Part shown: piece after piece, positions 55,804-64,000 of the stretch
Layout of the letters: each line of letters starts with the position of its first letter
Position numbering within the stretch: position 1 is the stretch's first letter
Assembly: GCF_030409805.1 (NCBI RefSeq)
Contig: NZ_JAUFQP010000016.1
Span: forward strand, 171,472-235,471
DNA from: Algibacter miyuki
Lineage (GTDB): Bacteria > Bacteroidota > Bacteroidia > Flavobacteriales > Flavobacteriaceae
Length of the DNA: 64,000 nt
Direction of reading: 5' to 3'
Program-made: the position numbers and the translations under genes
The notes under the pieces: model-generated
Seen by the model: the letters and a program-made list of their open reading frames with translations, nothing else
Database searches by the model: none
Told to the model about the DNA's origin: nothing

Positions 55804-58800
55804 ATGAAAAAACTAATACTACTATTCTTACTTATTGCTGCTAATCTCCAGGGTTTTTCTCAAACTCCAGGAATTAGTTACCAAGCCGTAATTTTAAATC
55901 CTGACATAAAAGAACTTCCTGGCGCAAATGCTCAAACAAGTATTTTAGCTAATAGTGAATTAATGGTTCGGTTTACCGTTATTGACGACCTCAACAATCA
56001 CGAGTATCAAGAATACCATCAAACCACTACGGATGCTTATGGAATGATTAATTTACTTATAGGACATGGAACGGCAACAACTTCTAATAATTTTGAAGAT
56101 ATTCAATGGACTGGGTTCGCTAAACAATTGAAAGTAGAAATTGATTTTTCAGGAATTGGTAATAATTTTACATCCTTAAGTGAGCAAGCACTTACTTTTA
56201 TGCCGCAACCCGCAATTGGTCAAGATGCAAAGGCTATTTTGGGCAACACGGCAGGTATCACAGGTGAATTAGCGAGAGCCAAAACTGCTGAAGCGGCAAT
56301 TCAATTAGATGTAGATACTAATGAAACAGCTAGTAATACTGCCGATGCCACTTTACAAAGTAATATAGATACCGTTCAAGCCGATGTTAATGCAAATAAA
56401 ACGGCTACAAACACAGCTATCGCTGCAGTACAATCTGACGTTAATGCAAACGAAACAGCTCGTAATTCTGCTGATGCCACTCTACAAAGTAATATAGATA
56501 GCGTTCAAGCCGATGTTAATGCAAATAAAACGGCTACAAACACAGCTATCGCTGCAGTACAATCTGACGTTAATGCAAACGAAACAGCTAGTAATACTGC
56601 CGATGCCACTCTACAAAGTAATATAGATAGCGTTCAAGCTGATGTTAATGCAAATGAGACGGCTACAAATAATAAATTAGATTTAAAAGTAGATAAAGTA
56701 ACAGGAAAGGGTTTATCAACTGAAGATTACTCCACTACTGAAAAAACAAAATTAGCAGCTATTACAGGTTCTAATACAGGTGATCAAGATTTAAGTAGTT
56801 ACGCAACCACCACAAATTTAGACCTAAAAGCAAATAGCGCTTCTCCTACTTTCACAGGAACGGTTTCAGGAATCACTTCAAGCATGGTCGGTTTAGCAAA
56901 TGTAGATAATACATCTGATGCCAATAAGCCAGTTTCAACAGCAACACAAACTGCTTTAGACTCAAAAGTTGATAAAGTAACAGGAAAAGGTTTATCAACT
57001 GAAGATTACTCAACAACTGAAAAAACGAAATTAGCAGCTATCACAGGTTCCAATACAGGTGATCAAGATTTAAGTGGTTATGCAACAAACACGAATTTAG
57101 ACTTAAAAGCAAATAGTGCTTCTCCTACTTTCACAGGAAGGGTTTCAGGAATAACTTCAAGCATGGTTGGATTAGCTAATGTAGATAATACAAGTGATGC
57201 TAATAAACCAGTTTCAACAGCAACACAAACTGCTTTAGATTCAAAAGTTGATAAAGTAACAGGAAAGGGTTTATCAACTGAAGATTACTCCACTACTGAA
57301 AAAACAAAATTAGCAGCTATCACAGGTTCTAATACAGGTGATCAAGATTTAAGTAGCTATGCAACAAACACGAATTTAGACTTAAAAGCAAATAGCGCTT
57401 CGCCTACTTTCACAGGAACAGTTTCAGGAATCACTTCAAGTATGGTCGGTTTAGCAAATGTAGATAATACATCTGATGCTAATAAGCCAGTTTCAACAGC
57501 AACACAAACTGCTTTAGATTCAAAAGTTGATAAAGTAACTGGAAAGGGTTTATCAACTGAAGATTATTCAACAATTGAAAAAACAAAATTAGCTGCAATC
57601 ACAGGTTCTAATACAGGTGATCAAGATTTAAGTAGCTATGCAACAAACACGAATTTAGACTTAAAAGCAAATAGTGCTTCTCCTACTTTCACAGGAACGG
57701 TTTCAGGAATAACTTCAAGCATGGTTGGATTAGCTAATGTAGATAATACATCTGATGCTAATAAACCAGTTTCAACAGCAGGACAAACAGCTTTAGATTT
57801 AAAAGTAGATAAAGTAACAGGAAAAGGTTTATCAACTGAAGATTACTCAACAACTGAAAAAACGAAATTAGCAGCTATTACAGGTTCTAATACAGGTGAT
57901 CAAGATTTAAGTAGCTATGCAACCACAACAAACTTAGATTTAAAAGCAAATAGCGCTTCTCCTACTTTCACAGGAACAGTTTCAGGGATCACTTCAAGTA
58001 TGGTCGGTTTAGCAAATGTAGATAACACATCTGATGCCAATAAGCCAATTTCAACAGCAACACAAACTGCTTTAGATTTAAAAGTTGATAAAGTAACAGG
58101 AAAGGGTTTATCAACTGAAGATTACTCCACTTCTGAAAAAACGAAATTAGCAGCTATTACAGGTTCTAATACAGGTGATCAAGATTTAAGTGGTTATGCA
58201 ACTACAACAAACTTAGATTTAAAAGCAAATAGCGCTTCTCCTACTTTCACAGGAACAGTTTCAGGAATAACTTCAAACATGGTTGGTTTAGCAAATGTAG
58301 ATAACACATCTGATGCCAATAAGCCAGTTTCAACAGCAACACAAACTGCTTTAGACTCAAAAGTTGATAAAGTAACAGGAAAAGGTTTATCAACTGAAGA
58401 TTACTCAACAACTGAAAAAACGAAATTAGCAGCTATTACAGGTTCTAATACAGGTGATCAAGATTTAAGTAGCTATGCAACCACCACAAATTTAGACCTA
58501 AAAGCAGACATCGCCTCACCTACTTTCACAGGAACCCCGCTAGCTCCAACAGCTACAGCAGGAACCAATACTACGCAAATTGCAACAACAGCCTTCGTTA
58601 CATCACAAGTAGCTAATTATTTACCTCTGTCTGGAGGAGAACTTACAGGTGCATTATCTGGAACAACGGGTACTTTCTCTTCCTCTTTAGTTTCTGGGGG
58701 ATTAAATTTACGAAATACCACTAAAGAATGGGCTTTAGGTTTTAATGGAGATGGTTTAGCATTACATCAAGGCGGATGTTGTAACAGGTTAACAATCGAT

Positions 58801-61800
58801 ACAGATGGTAATTTTGGAATTGGAGCCAATTATACACCTAGCTATAAACTAGATGTTGAAGGTGATGCTAGATTTACAAGTACAGTTACAGGTAATTCTT
58901 TCGTAAAATCAGGAGGAACCTCTTCTCAGTTTTTAAAGGGTGATGGCTCAGTTGATGCAACTGCATATGCACCTTTAGCTTCTCCTACTTTCACAGGAAC
59001 GGTTTCAGGAATCACTTCAAACATGGTTGGTTTAGGAAATGTAGATAACACATCTGATGCCAATAAGCCAGTTTCAACAGCAACACAAACTGCTTTAGAT
59101 TTAAAAGTTGATAAAGTAACAGGAAAGGGTTTATCAACTGAAGATTATTCAACAATTGAAAAAACAAAATTAGCAGCTATCACAGGTTCCAATACAGGCG
59201 ACCAAGATTTAAGTGGTTATGCAACAAACACGAATTTAGACCTAAAAGCAGACATCGCTTCACCAACTTTTACAGGAACGGTAAGTGGAATAACTTCAGC
59301 GATGGTCGGTTTAGCAAATGTAGATAATACAAGTGATGCTAATAAACCAGTTTCAACAGCAGGACAAACGGCTTTAGATTTAAAAGTTGATAAAGTAACA
59401 GGAAAGGGTTTATCAACTGAAGATTACTCCACTACTGAAAAAACGAAATTAGCAGCTATCACAGGTTCTAATACAGGTGATCAAGATTTAAGTGGTTATG
59501 CAACTACAACAAACTTAGATTTAAAAGCAAATAGCGCTTCTCCTACTTTCACAGGAACGGTTTCAGGAATCACTTCAAACATGGTTGGTTTAGCAAATGT
59601 AGATAATACATCTGATGCCAATAAGCCAGTTTCAACAGCAACACAAACTGCTTTAGATTCAAAAGTTGATAAAGTAGCAGGAAAAGGTTTATCAACTGAA
59701 GATTATTCAACAATTGAAAAAACAAAATTAGCAGCTATTACAGGTTCTAATACAGGTGATCAAGATTTAAGTAGCTATGCAACAAACTCGAATTTAGACC
59801 TAAAGGCAGACATCGCCTCGCCAACTTTTACAGGAACGGTAAGTGGAATAACTTCAGCGATGGTCGGTTTGGCAAATGTAGATAATACATCGGATGCTAA
59901 TAAACCAGTTTCAACAGCAGGACAAACGGCTTTAGATTTAAAAGCTAATTTAGATTCACCAACCTTTACAGGTACGCCTTTAGCACCAACCGCTGTAGCA
60001 GGAACGAGTACAACGCAGTTGGCAACAACCGCATTTGTTTCTGAAGCTTTTGATACGGTGATTTCTAATGGTGTAGCGGCTCAGACACTAGCTATAGGTG
60101 ATTTCGTTGGAGGTGGTGTTGTATTTTGGGTAGATCCAGTGGATAACTCAAAGGGGCTAGTTTGTTCTATTGATGACCAAAGCAATGGAATCCAATGGTA
60201 CAACGGCTCATATTTAACCACCGGAGCAACCGGAACCGCTGTAGAAACAGGAGCAAGTAACACGGATGCCATTATAGCCGTCCAAGGAGCTACAGAAACA
60301 AATTATGCAGCTGGTCTGGCAAGAGCATACAATGGAGGTGGCTTTACCGACTGGTATCTGCCCTCAAAAGACGAATTATATCAGATATCTATTAACAGAG
60401 CAGCTATTAATGGAATCATCATAACAAATGGAGGCGTCGATTTTGGTGGGGGTTCTAGTTCCTATTGGAGTTCTACGGAGACAGGTTCCAGTGCATGGGC
60501 ATTGTTTTTCGGCAATCGTCATCAGCAGAGTTTTAATAAAAATTCTATCAGAAGGGTTCGTGCGGTTCGAGCTGTAGGTTTTCCAGCTATAAGTTCTTTA
60601 ACTACAATTACGGCGGAACAAGCAGCACAAAATACAGCGATAGATTTAAAAGTAGATAAAGTAACAGGAAAGGGCTTATCAACTGAAGATTACTCAACCT
60701 CTGAAAAAACGAAATTAGCAGCGATCACAGGTTCCAATACAGGTGATCAAGATTTGAGTAGCTATGCAACAAACTCGAATTTAGATTTAAAAGCAAATAT
60801 TGCATCACCAACCTTTACTGGAACAGTTACTATTCCATCTCTAATTGCAGGAACTTATACGTTTCCATCAACTGATGGTACTACAGGTCAAGTATTAGCA
60901 ACTAATGGCTCTGGTCTTTTAGCATGGAGTACCCCTGCTGCTGGCGCGACTAATATTAATGAGTTGACCGATGCATTGGTAAGTAGCACTTCTTTATTTC
61001 TAGGTAATATTCCTAGTAACATAAACAATAGTGATGCAACGTATAATGTTGCTGTGGGTAAAGTAGCTTTAAATGCCATAACAATTGGAGATTTTAATGT
61101 TGCAATGGGCGAAGGAGCTCTAGAAACATTAACTACTGGAAGCAATAATGTGGCTTTGGGTTATAATACGTTAGTACGCAACGAGGCAGGAAATCATAAT
61201 ACAGCCGTTGGTTGGAATGCTTTGGAAAAAAACACGGTCAATTATAATACTGCATATGGCTATTCCGCTTTAAGAAAAACCAATACAGGAACGCAAAATA
61301 CAGCAACCGGACCTTATGCCTTGTTTTATAACACCACAGGAGGTTATAATACCGCAAATGGAATGGAATCCTTGTATGCAAATAGTACCGGAAATTATAA
61401 TACAGCATATGGTTATAACTCTCTTGGTCAGAATACAACTGGTAGTTATAATGTTGCAATGGGAGAAAGCGCAGGAAAATACACGCAAAATGGTACTAAC
61501 TCGAATCAAGTTGGGTCTTATAACGTATTTATTGGAGCTAATTCTAAATCTTTAACATCAAGTAATCAAAACCAAATTGTTATTGGATACGATGCCATAG
61601 GTGGAGGATCTAACACTATTCAATTGGGGAATACATCTATCACAGATGTAAATACAAGTGGAGCAATTACTGCCCTTTCCTATATCAAATCTGGAGGTAC
61701 ATCTTCTCAGTATTTAATGGCAGATGGTTCTGTTTCAACAGGAGCTGCAGCAGTTAGAGAAGTTGCTGATGAATTTACTGCAACAGCAAGCCAAACAAGT

Positions 61801-61977
61801 TTCACCTTAACACAAGCACCATCACCAAACAGCAAAGTAAAAATGTATATAAACGGTATAAGAATTAGTAATACTGCTTATAGCACAAGCGGAGTAACTT
61901 TAACTTATCTGCCTGCAAATAATGGCGGGTATGCTTTAGCTTCAGGAGATAGAATTCAATTCGATTTTTATTATTAA
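55804..61977 (+). CDS. Giant tail-fibre-like repetitive surface protein with a DUF1566-type domain
   Basis: 2057 aa. Order: signal peptide (1-19); N-terminal domain (PGISYQAVILNPDIKELPG ... DAYGMINLLIGHG, to about 145); a heptad-like ETATNTADATLQSNID region (about 160-295) of 43-residue repeats; a first block of seven 93-residue units (KVDKVTGKGLSTEDYSTTEK ... ANVDNTSDANKP); a spacer with GGELTGALSGTTG and FGIG..YKLDVEGDA; three more units; a DUF1566/Lcl-C-like domain (about 1430-1596; WYLPSKDELYQI, YWSSTETGSSAW, RVRAVRAV); one more unit; a YadA-head-like NTAxGYxAL region (about 1740-1960); and a C-terminus with VKMYINGIRISNTAYS. Phage tail fibres share the ANVDNTSDANKPVSTA motif. Likely a trimeric, fibrous surface adhesin; no S74 chaperone at its end. 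Not T9SS-sorted by itself as far as I can see. Confidence 0.85.
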   Translation: MKKLILLFLLIAANLQGFSQTPGISYQAVILNPDIKELPGANAQTSILANSELMVRFTVIDDLNNHEYQEYHQTTTDAYGMINLLIGHGTATTSNNFEDIQWTGFAKQLKVEIDFSGIGNNFTSLSEQALTFMPQPAIGQDAKAILGNTAGITGELARAKTAEAAIQLDVDTNETASNTADATLQSNIDTVQADVNANKTATNTAIAAVQSDVNANETARNSADATLQSNIDSVQADVNANKTATNTAIAAVQSDVNANETASNTADATLQSNIDSVQADVNANETATNNKLDLKVDKVTGKGLSTEDYSTTEKTKLAAITGSNTGDQDLSSYATTTNLDLKANSASPTFTGTVSGITSSMVGLANVDNTSDANKPVSTATQTALDSKVDKVTGKGLSTEDYSTTEKTKLAAITGSNTGDQDLSGYATNTNLDLKANSASPTFTGRVSGITSSMVGLANVDNTSDANKPVSTATQTALDSKVDKVTGKGLSTEDYSTTEKTKLAAITGSNTGDQDLSSYATNTNLDLKANSASPTFTGTVSGITSSMVGLANVDNTSDANKPVSTATQTALDSKVDKVTGKGLSTEDYSTIEKTKLAAITGSNTGDQDLSSYATNTNLDLKANSASPTFTGTVSGITSSMVGLANVDNTSDANKPVSTAGQTALDLKVDKVTGKGLSTEDYSTTEKTKLAAITGSNTGDQDLSSYATTTNLDLKANSASPTFTGTVSGITSSMVGLANVDNTSDANKPISTATQTALDLKVDKVTGKGLSTEDYSTSEKTKLAAITGSNTGDQDLSGYATTTNLDLKANSASPTFTGTVSGITSNMVGLANVDNTSDANKPVSTATQTALDSKVDKVTGKGLSTEDYSTTEKTKLAAITGSNTGDQDLSSYATTTNLDLKADIASPTFTGTPLAPTATAGTNTTQIATTAFVTSQVANYLPLSGGELTGALSGTTGTFSSSLVSGGLNLRNTTKEWALGFNGDGLALHQGGCCNRLTIDTDGNFGIGANYTPSYKLDVEGDARFTSTVTGNSFVKSGGTSSQFLKGDGSVDATAYAPLASPTFTGTVSGITSNMVGLGNVDNTSDANKPVSTATQTALDLKVDKVTGKGLSTEDYSTIEKTKLAAITGSNTGDQDLSGYATNTNLDLKADIASPTFTGTVSGITSAMVGLANVDNTSDANKPVSTAGQTALDLKVDKVTGKGLSTEDYSTTEKTKLAAITGSNTGDQDLSGYATTTNLDLKANSASPTFTGTVSGITSNMVGLANVDNTSDANKPVSTATQTALDSKVDKVAGKGLSTEDYSTIEKTKLAAITGSNTGDQDLSSYATNSNLDLKADIASPTFTGTVSGITSAMVGLANVDNTSDANKPVSTAGQTALDLKANLDSPTFTGTPLAPTAVAGTSTTQLATTAFVSEAFDTVISNGVAAQTLAIGDFVGGGVVFWVDPVDNSKGLVCSIDDQSNGIQWYNGSYLTTGATGTAVETGASNTDAIIAVQGATETNYAAGLARAYNGGGFTDWYLPSKDELYQISINRAAINGIIITNGGVDFGGGSSSYWSSTETGSSAWALFFGNRHQQSFNKNSIRRVRAVRAVGFPAISSLTTITAEQAAQNTAIDLKVDKVTGKGLSTEDYSTSEKTKLAAITGSNTGDQDLSSYATNSNLDLKANIASPTFTGTVTIPSLIAGTYTFPSTDGTTGQVLATNGSGLLAWSTPAAGATNINELTDALVSSTSLFLGNIPSNINNSDATYNVAVGKVALNAITIGDFNVAMGEGALETLTTGSNNVALGYNTLVRNEAGNHNTAVGWNALEKNTVNYNTAYGYSALRKTNTGTQNTATGPYALFYNTTGGYNTANGMESLYANSTGNYNTAYGYNSLGQNTTGSYNVAMGESAGKYTQNGTNSNQVGSYNVFIGANSKSLTSSNQNQIVIGYDAIGGGSNTIQLGNTSITDVNTSGAITALSYIKSGGTSSQYLMADGSVSTGAAAVREVADEFTATASQTSFTLTQAPSPNSKVKMYINGIRISNTAYSTSGVTLTYLPANNGGYALASGDRIQFDFYY
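56341..56690 (+). repeat. 129-bp tandem repeat, 2.7 copies
   Basis: The segment starting GCCGATGCCACTTTACAAAG (56341) recurs at 56470 and 56599, i.e. at exact 129-bp (43-codon) steps, with only a few base changes. It codes for the alanine/asparagine-rich coil in front of the main repeats. Confidence 0.9.
56692..59946 (+). repeat. 279-bp tandem repeat family (93-residue units)
   Basis: Units starting at GATAAAGTA: 56692, 56971, 57250, 57529, 57808, 58087 and 58366, all exactly 279 bp apart; then after a 744-bp interruption 59110, 59389 and 59668. An eleventh, partial copy starts at 60655. Copies are nearly identical at the DNA level and differ mostly at silent sites and by S/N/A, T/S and T/I swaps, with patches shared between distant units, suggesting recombination or gene conversion. 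Confidence 0.95.
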
Positions 61978-61984
61978 AAAATTA

Positions 61985-63640
61985 ATGTTTCAAAAAAAGC
62001 AAAATATGTATCGATTTTTATTCCATCTAAAAAAAACAGTGTGTTTCCTGAGTCTTTTTGCTCTATTTGCAATTAATAACATGATTCAGGCACAAAATGC
62101 ACTTGAATTCAATGGTACCAATAATTATGTTGAAATTCCATATGCTGCAACAAATAATTCTGCGCAATTTACTGTAGAATTTTGGGCACGAGTTGATAGC
62201 GGAACGGGTGCGTACAGGGCTCCATTAAGTAATAGAGCAGACGGGCCGTTAAGAGGCTACAATTTTTACGCAAATAGTTCAAACCTTTGGGAATTTACAG
62301 TTGGTAGTGGTGGTTCTGTATGGGAATATTTCCCAGGACCTGCAGTTGTTATTGGTGCGTGGACGCACTTGGCGGCAACTTATGATGGATCTATCTATCG
62401 TTTTTATGTGAATGGTGTTTTGGTTGGTACTCCTCTTGTAGCAGGCTATTCTCCTAATACAGCAAAACCTATGAGAATAGGCGCAGGAACTACCGAAACA
62501 ACCCCTGAATTTTTCTTTCCTGGAGCTGTAGATGAAGTTAAAGTTTGGAATTACGCTCGATCTGAAAGTGAAATCAATGATAATAAAAACACTAATTTAC
62601 CCGTGCCTCAAACCGGGCTTGTATCTTATTATCGATTTGAAGATGGATCAGCAACTAGTAAAACCGGAAATAATGATGGAAATTTAATTAATAGCCCTAC
62701 TCTAGTTACTGGAGTAAATATTGCGACTACAGCACCTACAGTTATTTCTGGAACATCTGAAGTTTGTATAGACGACAGCACCACATTGACAGCCTCTGGC
62801 GGAACTACTAATTTAAATGTAGTGGATGTTTGGTATGCTGATACATGCGGCGGTGAAGCTTTTTCTGAGGGTTGGGATACGCAACCCTATACCACTGAAT
62901 CAATCACAGTTAATTCTACAACCAATGGAATTTTAAATGTGACTTCTACTACAACAGACCCTATAATTAACATGTATGGTATTGGTTCTTTCGACCCTTT
63001 AGTCAATAAATATATAAATATTCGATACAAGGTTGTTTCAGGAACAGCTAATCATGCTCAAATTTTCTTTTTAAATTCTACTAATACAACAGCTAGTGGT
63101 AATTATTATTTAGATGTGCCATTAATATCTGACAATACATGGCGAATTGCAACTTTAAACATGTCATTAAAAGCAGATAACACAGTAAATCCTAAATGGA
63201 TAGAAAGTAATATAACGGGATGGCGATTTGACTTTGCTACAAATAGTGGTGTGACTATGGATATTGATTTTATCGAATTAGGATCTAGTCCAATTATAGA
63301 AACAGGATCTTCCATAATTGTAACACCAAATACAGATACTACATACCATGTAAAGAGAAAAGGCCCCAACGCTAATACCACCTGTATTTCTCAAGTAGTA
63401 ACTGTAAATACGCGTCCAACACCAAGCTTTACAACACAACCAGCAGGAATCATTCCGATAAATACCGATGTAACATATATTACTGAAACAGGCAAAACAA
63501 ATTACAGTTGGAGTATTCCAGGTGTTTTGAATACCGATTATTCTATAGTATCAGGAGGAACAGTTTTAGATGATAATTTGACTCTAAAATGGTTGTCCTA
63601 TGGAAATAAAACGGTGGCTGTAAATTATGAAAAACTCTAA
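61985..63640 (+). CDS. LamG-domain surface protein, 3' part broken by frameshift
   Basis: The open part is 551 codons: signal peptide (TVCFLSLFALFAINNMIQAQ), a LamG/concanavalin-like domain about 38-215 (ALEFNGTNNYVEIPYA, FTVEFWARVD, AWTHLAATYDGSIYRFYVNG, FPGAVDEVKVWNYARSESEI), a T9SS-associated Ig-like segment (SGTSEVCIDDSTTLTASGG), a second beta-rich domain with a DIDFIELGSS end, and a further Ig/PKD-like region. The stop at 63638 follows an A5 run (63630-63634); removing one A continues the frame as ENSNACLAATSISSNFTNVL. So the gene is longer than the open frame. It follows the giant protein by 7 bp and is probably co-transcribed with it. Confidence 0.8.
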   Translation: MFQKKQNMYRFLFHLKKTVCFLSLFALFAINNMIQAQNALEFNGTNNYVEIPYAATNNSAQFTVEFWARVDSGTGAYRAPLSNRADGPLRGYNFYANSSNLWEFTVGSGGSVWEYFPGPAVVIGAWTHLAATYDGSIYRFYVNGVLVGTPLVAGYSPNTAKPMRIGAGTTETTPEFFFPGAVDEVKVWNYARSESEINDNKNTNLPVPQTGLVSYYRFEDGSATSKTGNNDGNLINSPTLVTGVNIATTAPTVISGTSEVCIDDSTTLTASGGTTNLNVVDVWYADTCGGEAFSEGWDTQPYTTESITVNSTTNGILNVTSTTTDPIINMYGIGSFDPLVNKYINIRYKVVSGTANHAQIFFLNSTNTTASGNYYLDVPLISDNTWRIATLNMSLKADNTVNPKWIESNITGWRFDFATNSGVTMDIDFIELGSSPIIETGSSIIVTPNTDTTYHVKRKGPNANTTCISQVVTVNTRPTPSFTTQPAGIIPINTDVTYITETGKTNYSWSIPGVLNTDYSIVSGGTVLDDNLTLKWLSYGNKTVAVNYEKL

Positions 63641-64000
63641 TGCTTGTTTGGCGGCAACATCAATATCATCAAACTTCACTAATGTATTAGTGGAAGTGGT
63701 TACTAAGTATGGAGGTGTAAGCTATGCCGGAGATCTTGTGCTGTAAGTATAAAGGGCGCTTTAGGTGTAGGTGTGCTGTAAATAAACATGGAGCATATAA
63801 TTATACAGGAAGCGTATTGGCTGTTGGAGACTCTTATGAGGGCGGTATTTGTGGTTATATTTTTACAGCCTGGAGACCCTGGGTCGATGCCGACGTTCAG
63901 CATGGATTAATCATTTCAGCTTCAGACCAAAGCAATCGTGTAAAACAATGGAACTTATGGTCAAGAGTAATGGACCACAGTATGAAACTCCTGTTGATAT
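63641..64000 (+). pseudogene. Frameshifted continuation of the LamG protein with a DUF1566-type domain start
   Basis: Across frames, the plus strand reads SNACLAATSISSN, then VSIKGALGVGV, NKHGAYNYTGSVLAVGDSYEGG, and GY-I-PGDP-DADVQHGLIISASDQSN and QWN-GSRVM. This matches the sequence before the DUF1566-type domain of the giant protein at 55804-61977 (GGVVFWVDP, GLVCSIDDQSNGIQWYNGS). At least five single-base indels are needed in about 370 bases, mostly at short homopolymers (A5 at 63630; T5 near 63861; GG/G and TT/T near 63955-63975). It is either a decayed gene or low-quality sequence; the domain continues out of the window. Confidence 0.7.

Noticed and set aside
56341..59946. CRISPR-like array because of regular repeats
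   Set aside because: Units are 129 and 279 bp, contiguous and in frame within one protein; no short repeat/variable spacer pattern.
55804..61977. Prophage tail module
   Set aside because: Tail-fibre motifs are present, but no other phage structural, lysis or packaging genes surround it, and the protein has a signal peptide and Bacteroidota surface domains.

Overview
AT-rich Bacteroidota DNA, most likely from a marine member of the Flavobacteriaceae. The evidence is three SusC/SusD pairs, a hybrid two-component regulator end, FecR/ECF sigma pairs, GldA/GldF/GldG-type ABC genes, a type IX secretion sorting domain, TTG/TAnnTTTG promoters and almost no Shine-Dalgarno sequences. Nearly everything between 0.7 and 54 kb reads on the minus strand; the last 9.4 kb reads on the plus strand.

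Layout: (1) 1-2.7 kb: the C-terminal end of a hybrid two-component regulator converges on uxuA and a mannonate-oxidoreductase-type SDR (hexuronate catabolism). (2) 2.7-4.1 kb: gene-poor scar with a decayed tyrosine recombinase. (3) 4.1-22.1 kb: one long cluster: ECF sigma, FecR, SusC, SusD, a small lipoprotein, DUF4843 lipoprotein, PKD-like lipoprotein, permease-GldG fusion, GldA-type ATPase, second permease-GldG fusion, M16 peptidase, terminator. It looks like a peptide/protein uptake and processing system. (4) 22.5-33.3 kb: a second ECF sigma/FecR/SusC/SusD set followed by two tandem purple-acid-phosphatase-like lipoproteins and a glycerophosphodiesterase, suggesting organophosphate scavenging. 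(5) 33.4-40.8 kb: a GH36 alpha-galactosidase, two sulfatases and a GH29 alpha-L-fucosidase, plus the remains of another sulfatase, for a sulfated fucose/galactose-containing glycan; no SusCD of its own. (6) 41.2-54.2 kb: an alginate-lyase-type (PL7) locus: two PL7 lipoproteins, a gluconokinase-6-phosphogluconate dehydrogenase fusion, an Nramp-fold transporter lacking the metal-binding motifs, SusC, SusD, a FadR-type GntR regulator, an SDR and a FucU/RbsD mutarotase. Three promoters here share the same TTGG-NNNN-CCAA boxes repeated every 13 bp and overlapping the -7 element, which defines a local regulon for the GntR protein. (7) 54.5-64 kb (plus strand): a T9SS-sorted small protein, a beta-barrel protein, a 2057-residue tail-fibre-like surface protein built from 279-bp repeats, and a LamG/Ig-like protein whose 3' part is broken by many single-base indels at the window end.

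Most interesting points: the shared tandem operators; the motif-less Nramp homologue as the only visible inner-membrane transporter of the PL7 locus, next to a kinase-dehydrogenase fusion that points to an aldonate-type intermediate rather than the usual KDG route; the double permease-GldG/one-ATPase ABC system inside a SusCD-M16 operon; and the repeat-built tail-fibre-like protein. All functions are inferred from sequence reading; no database search was possible.
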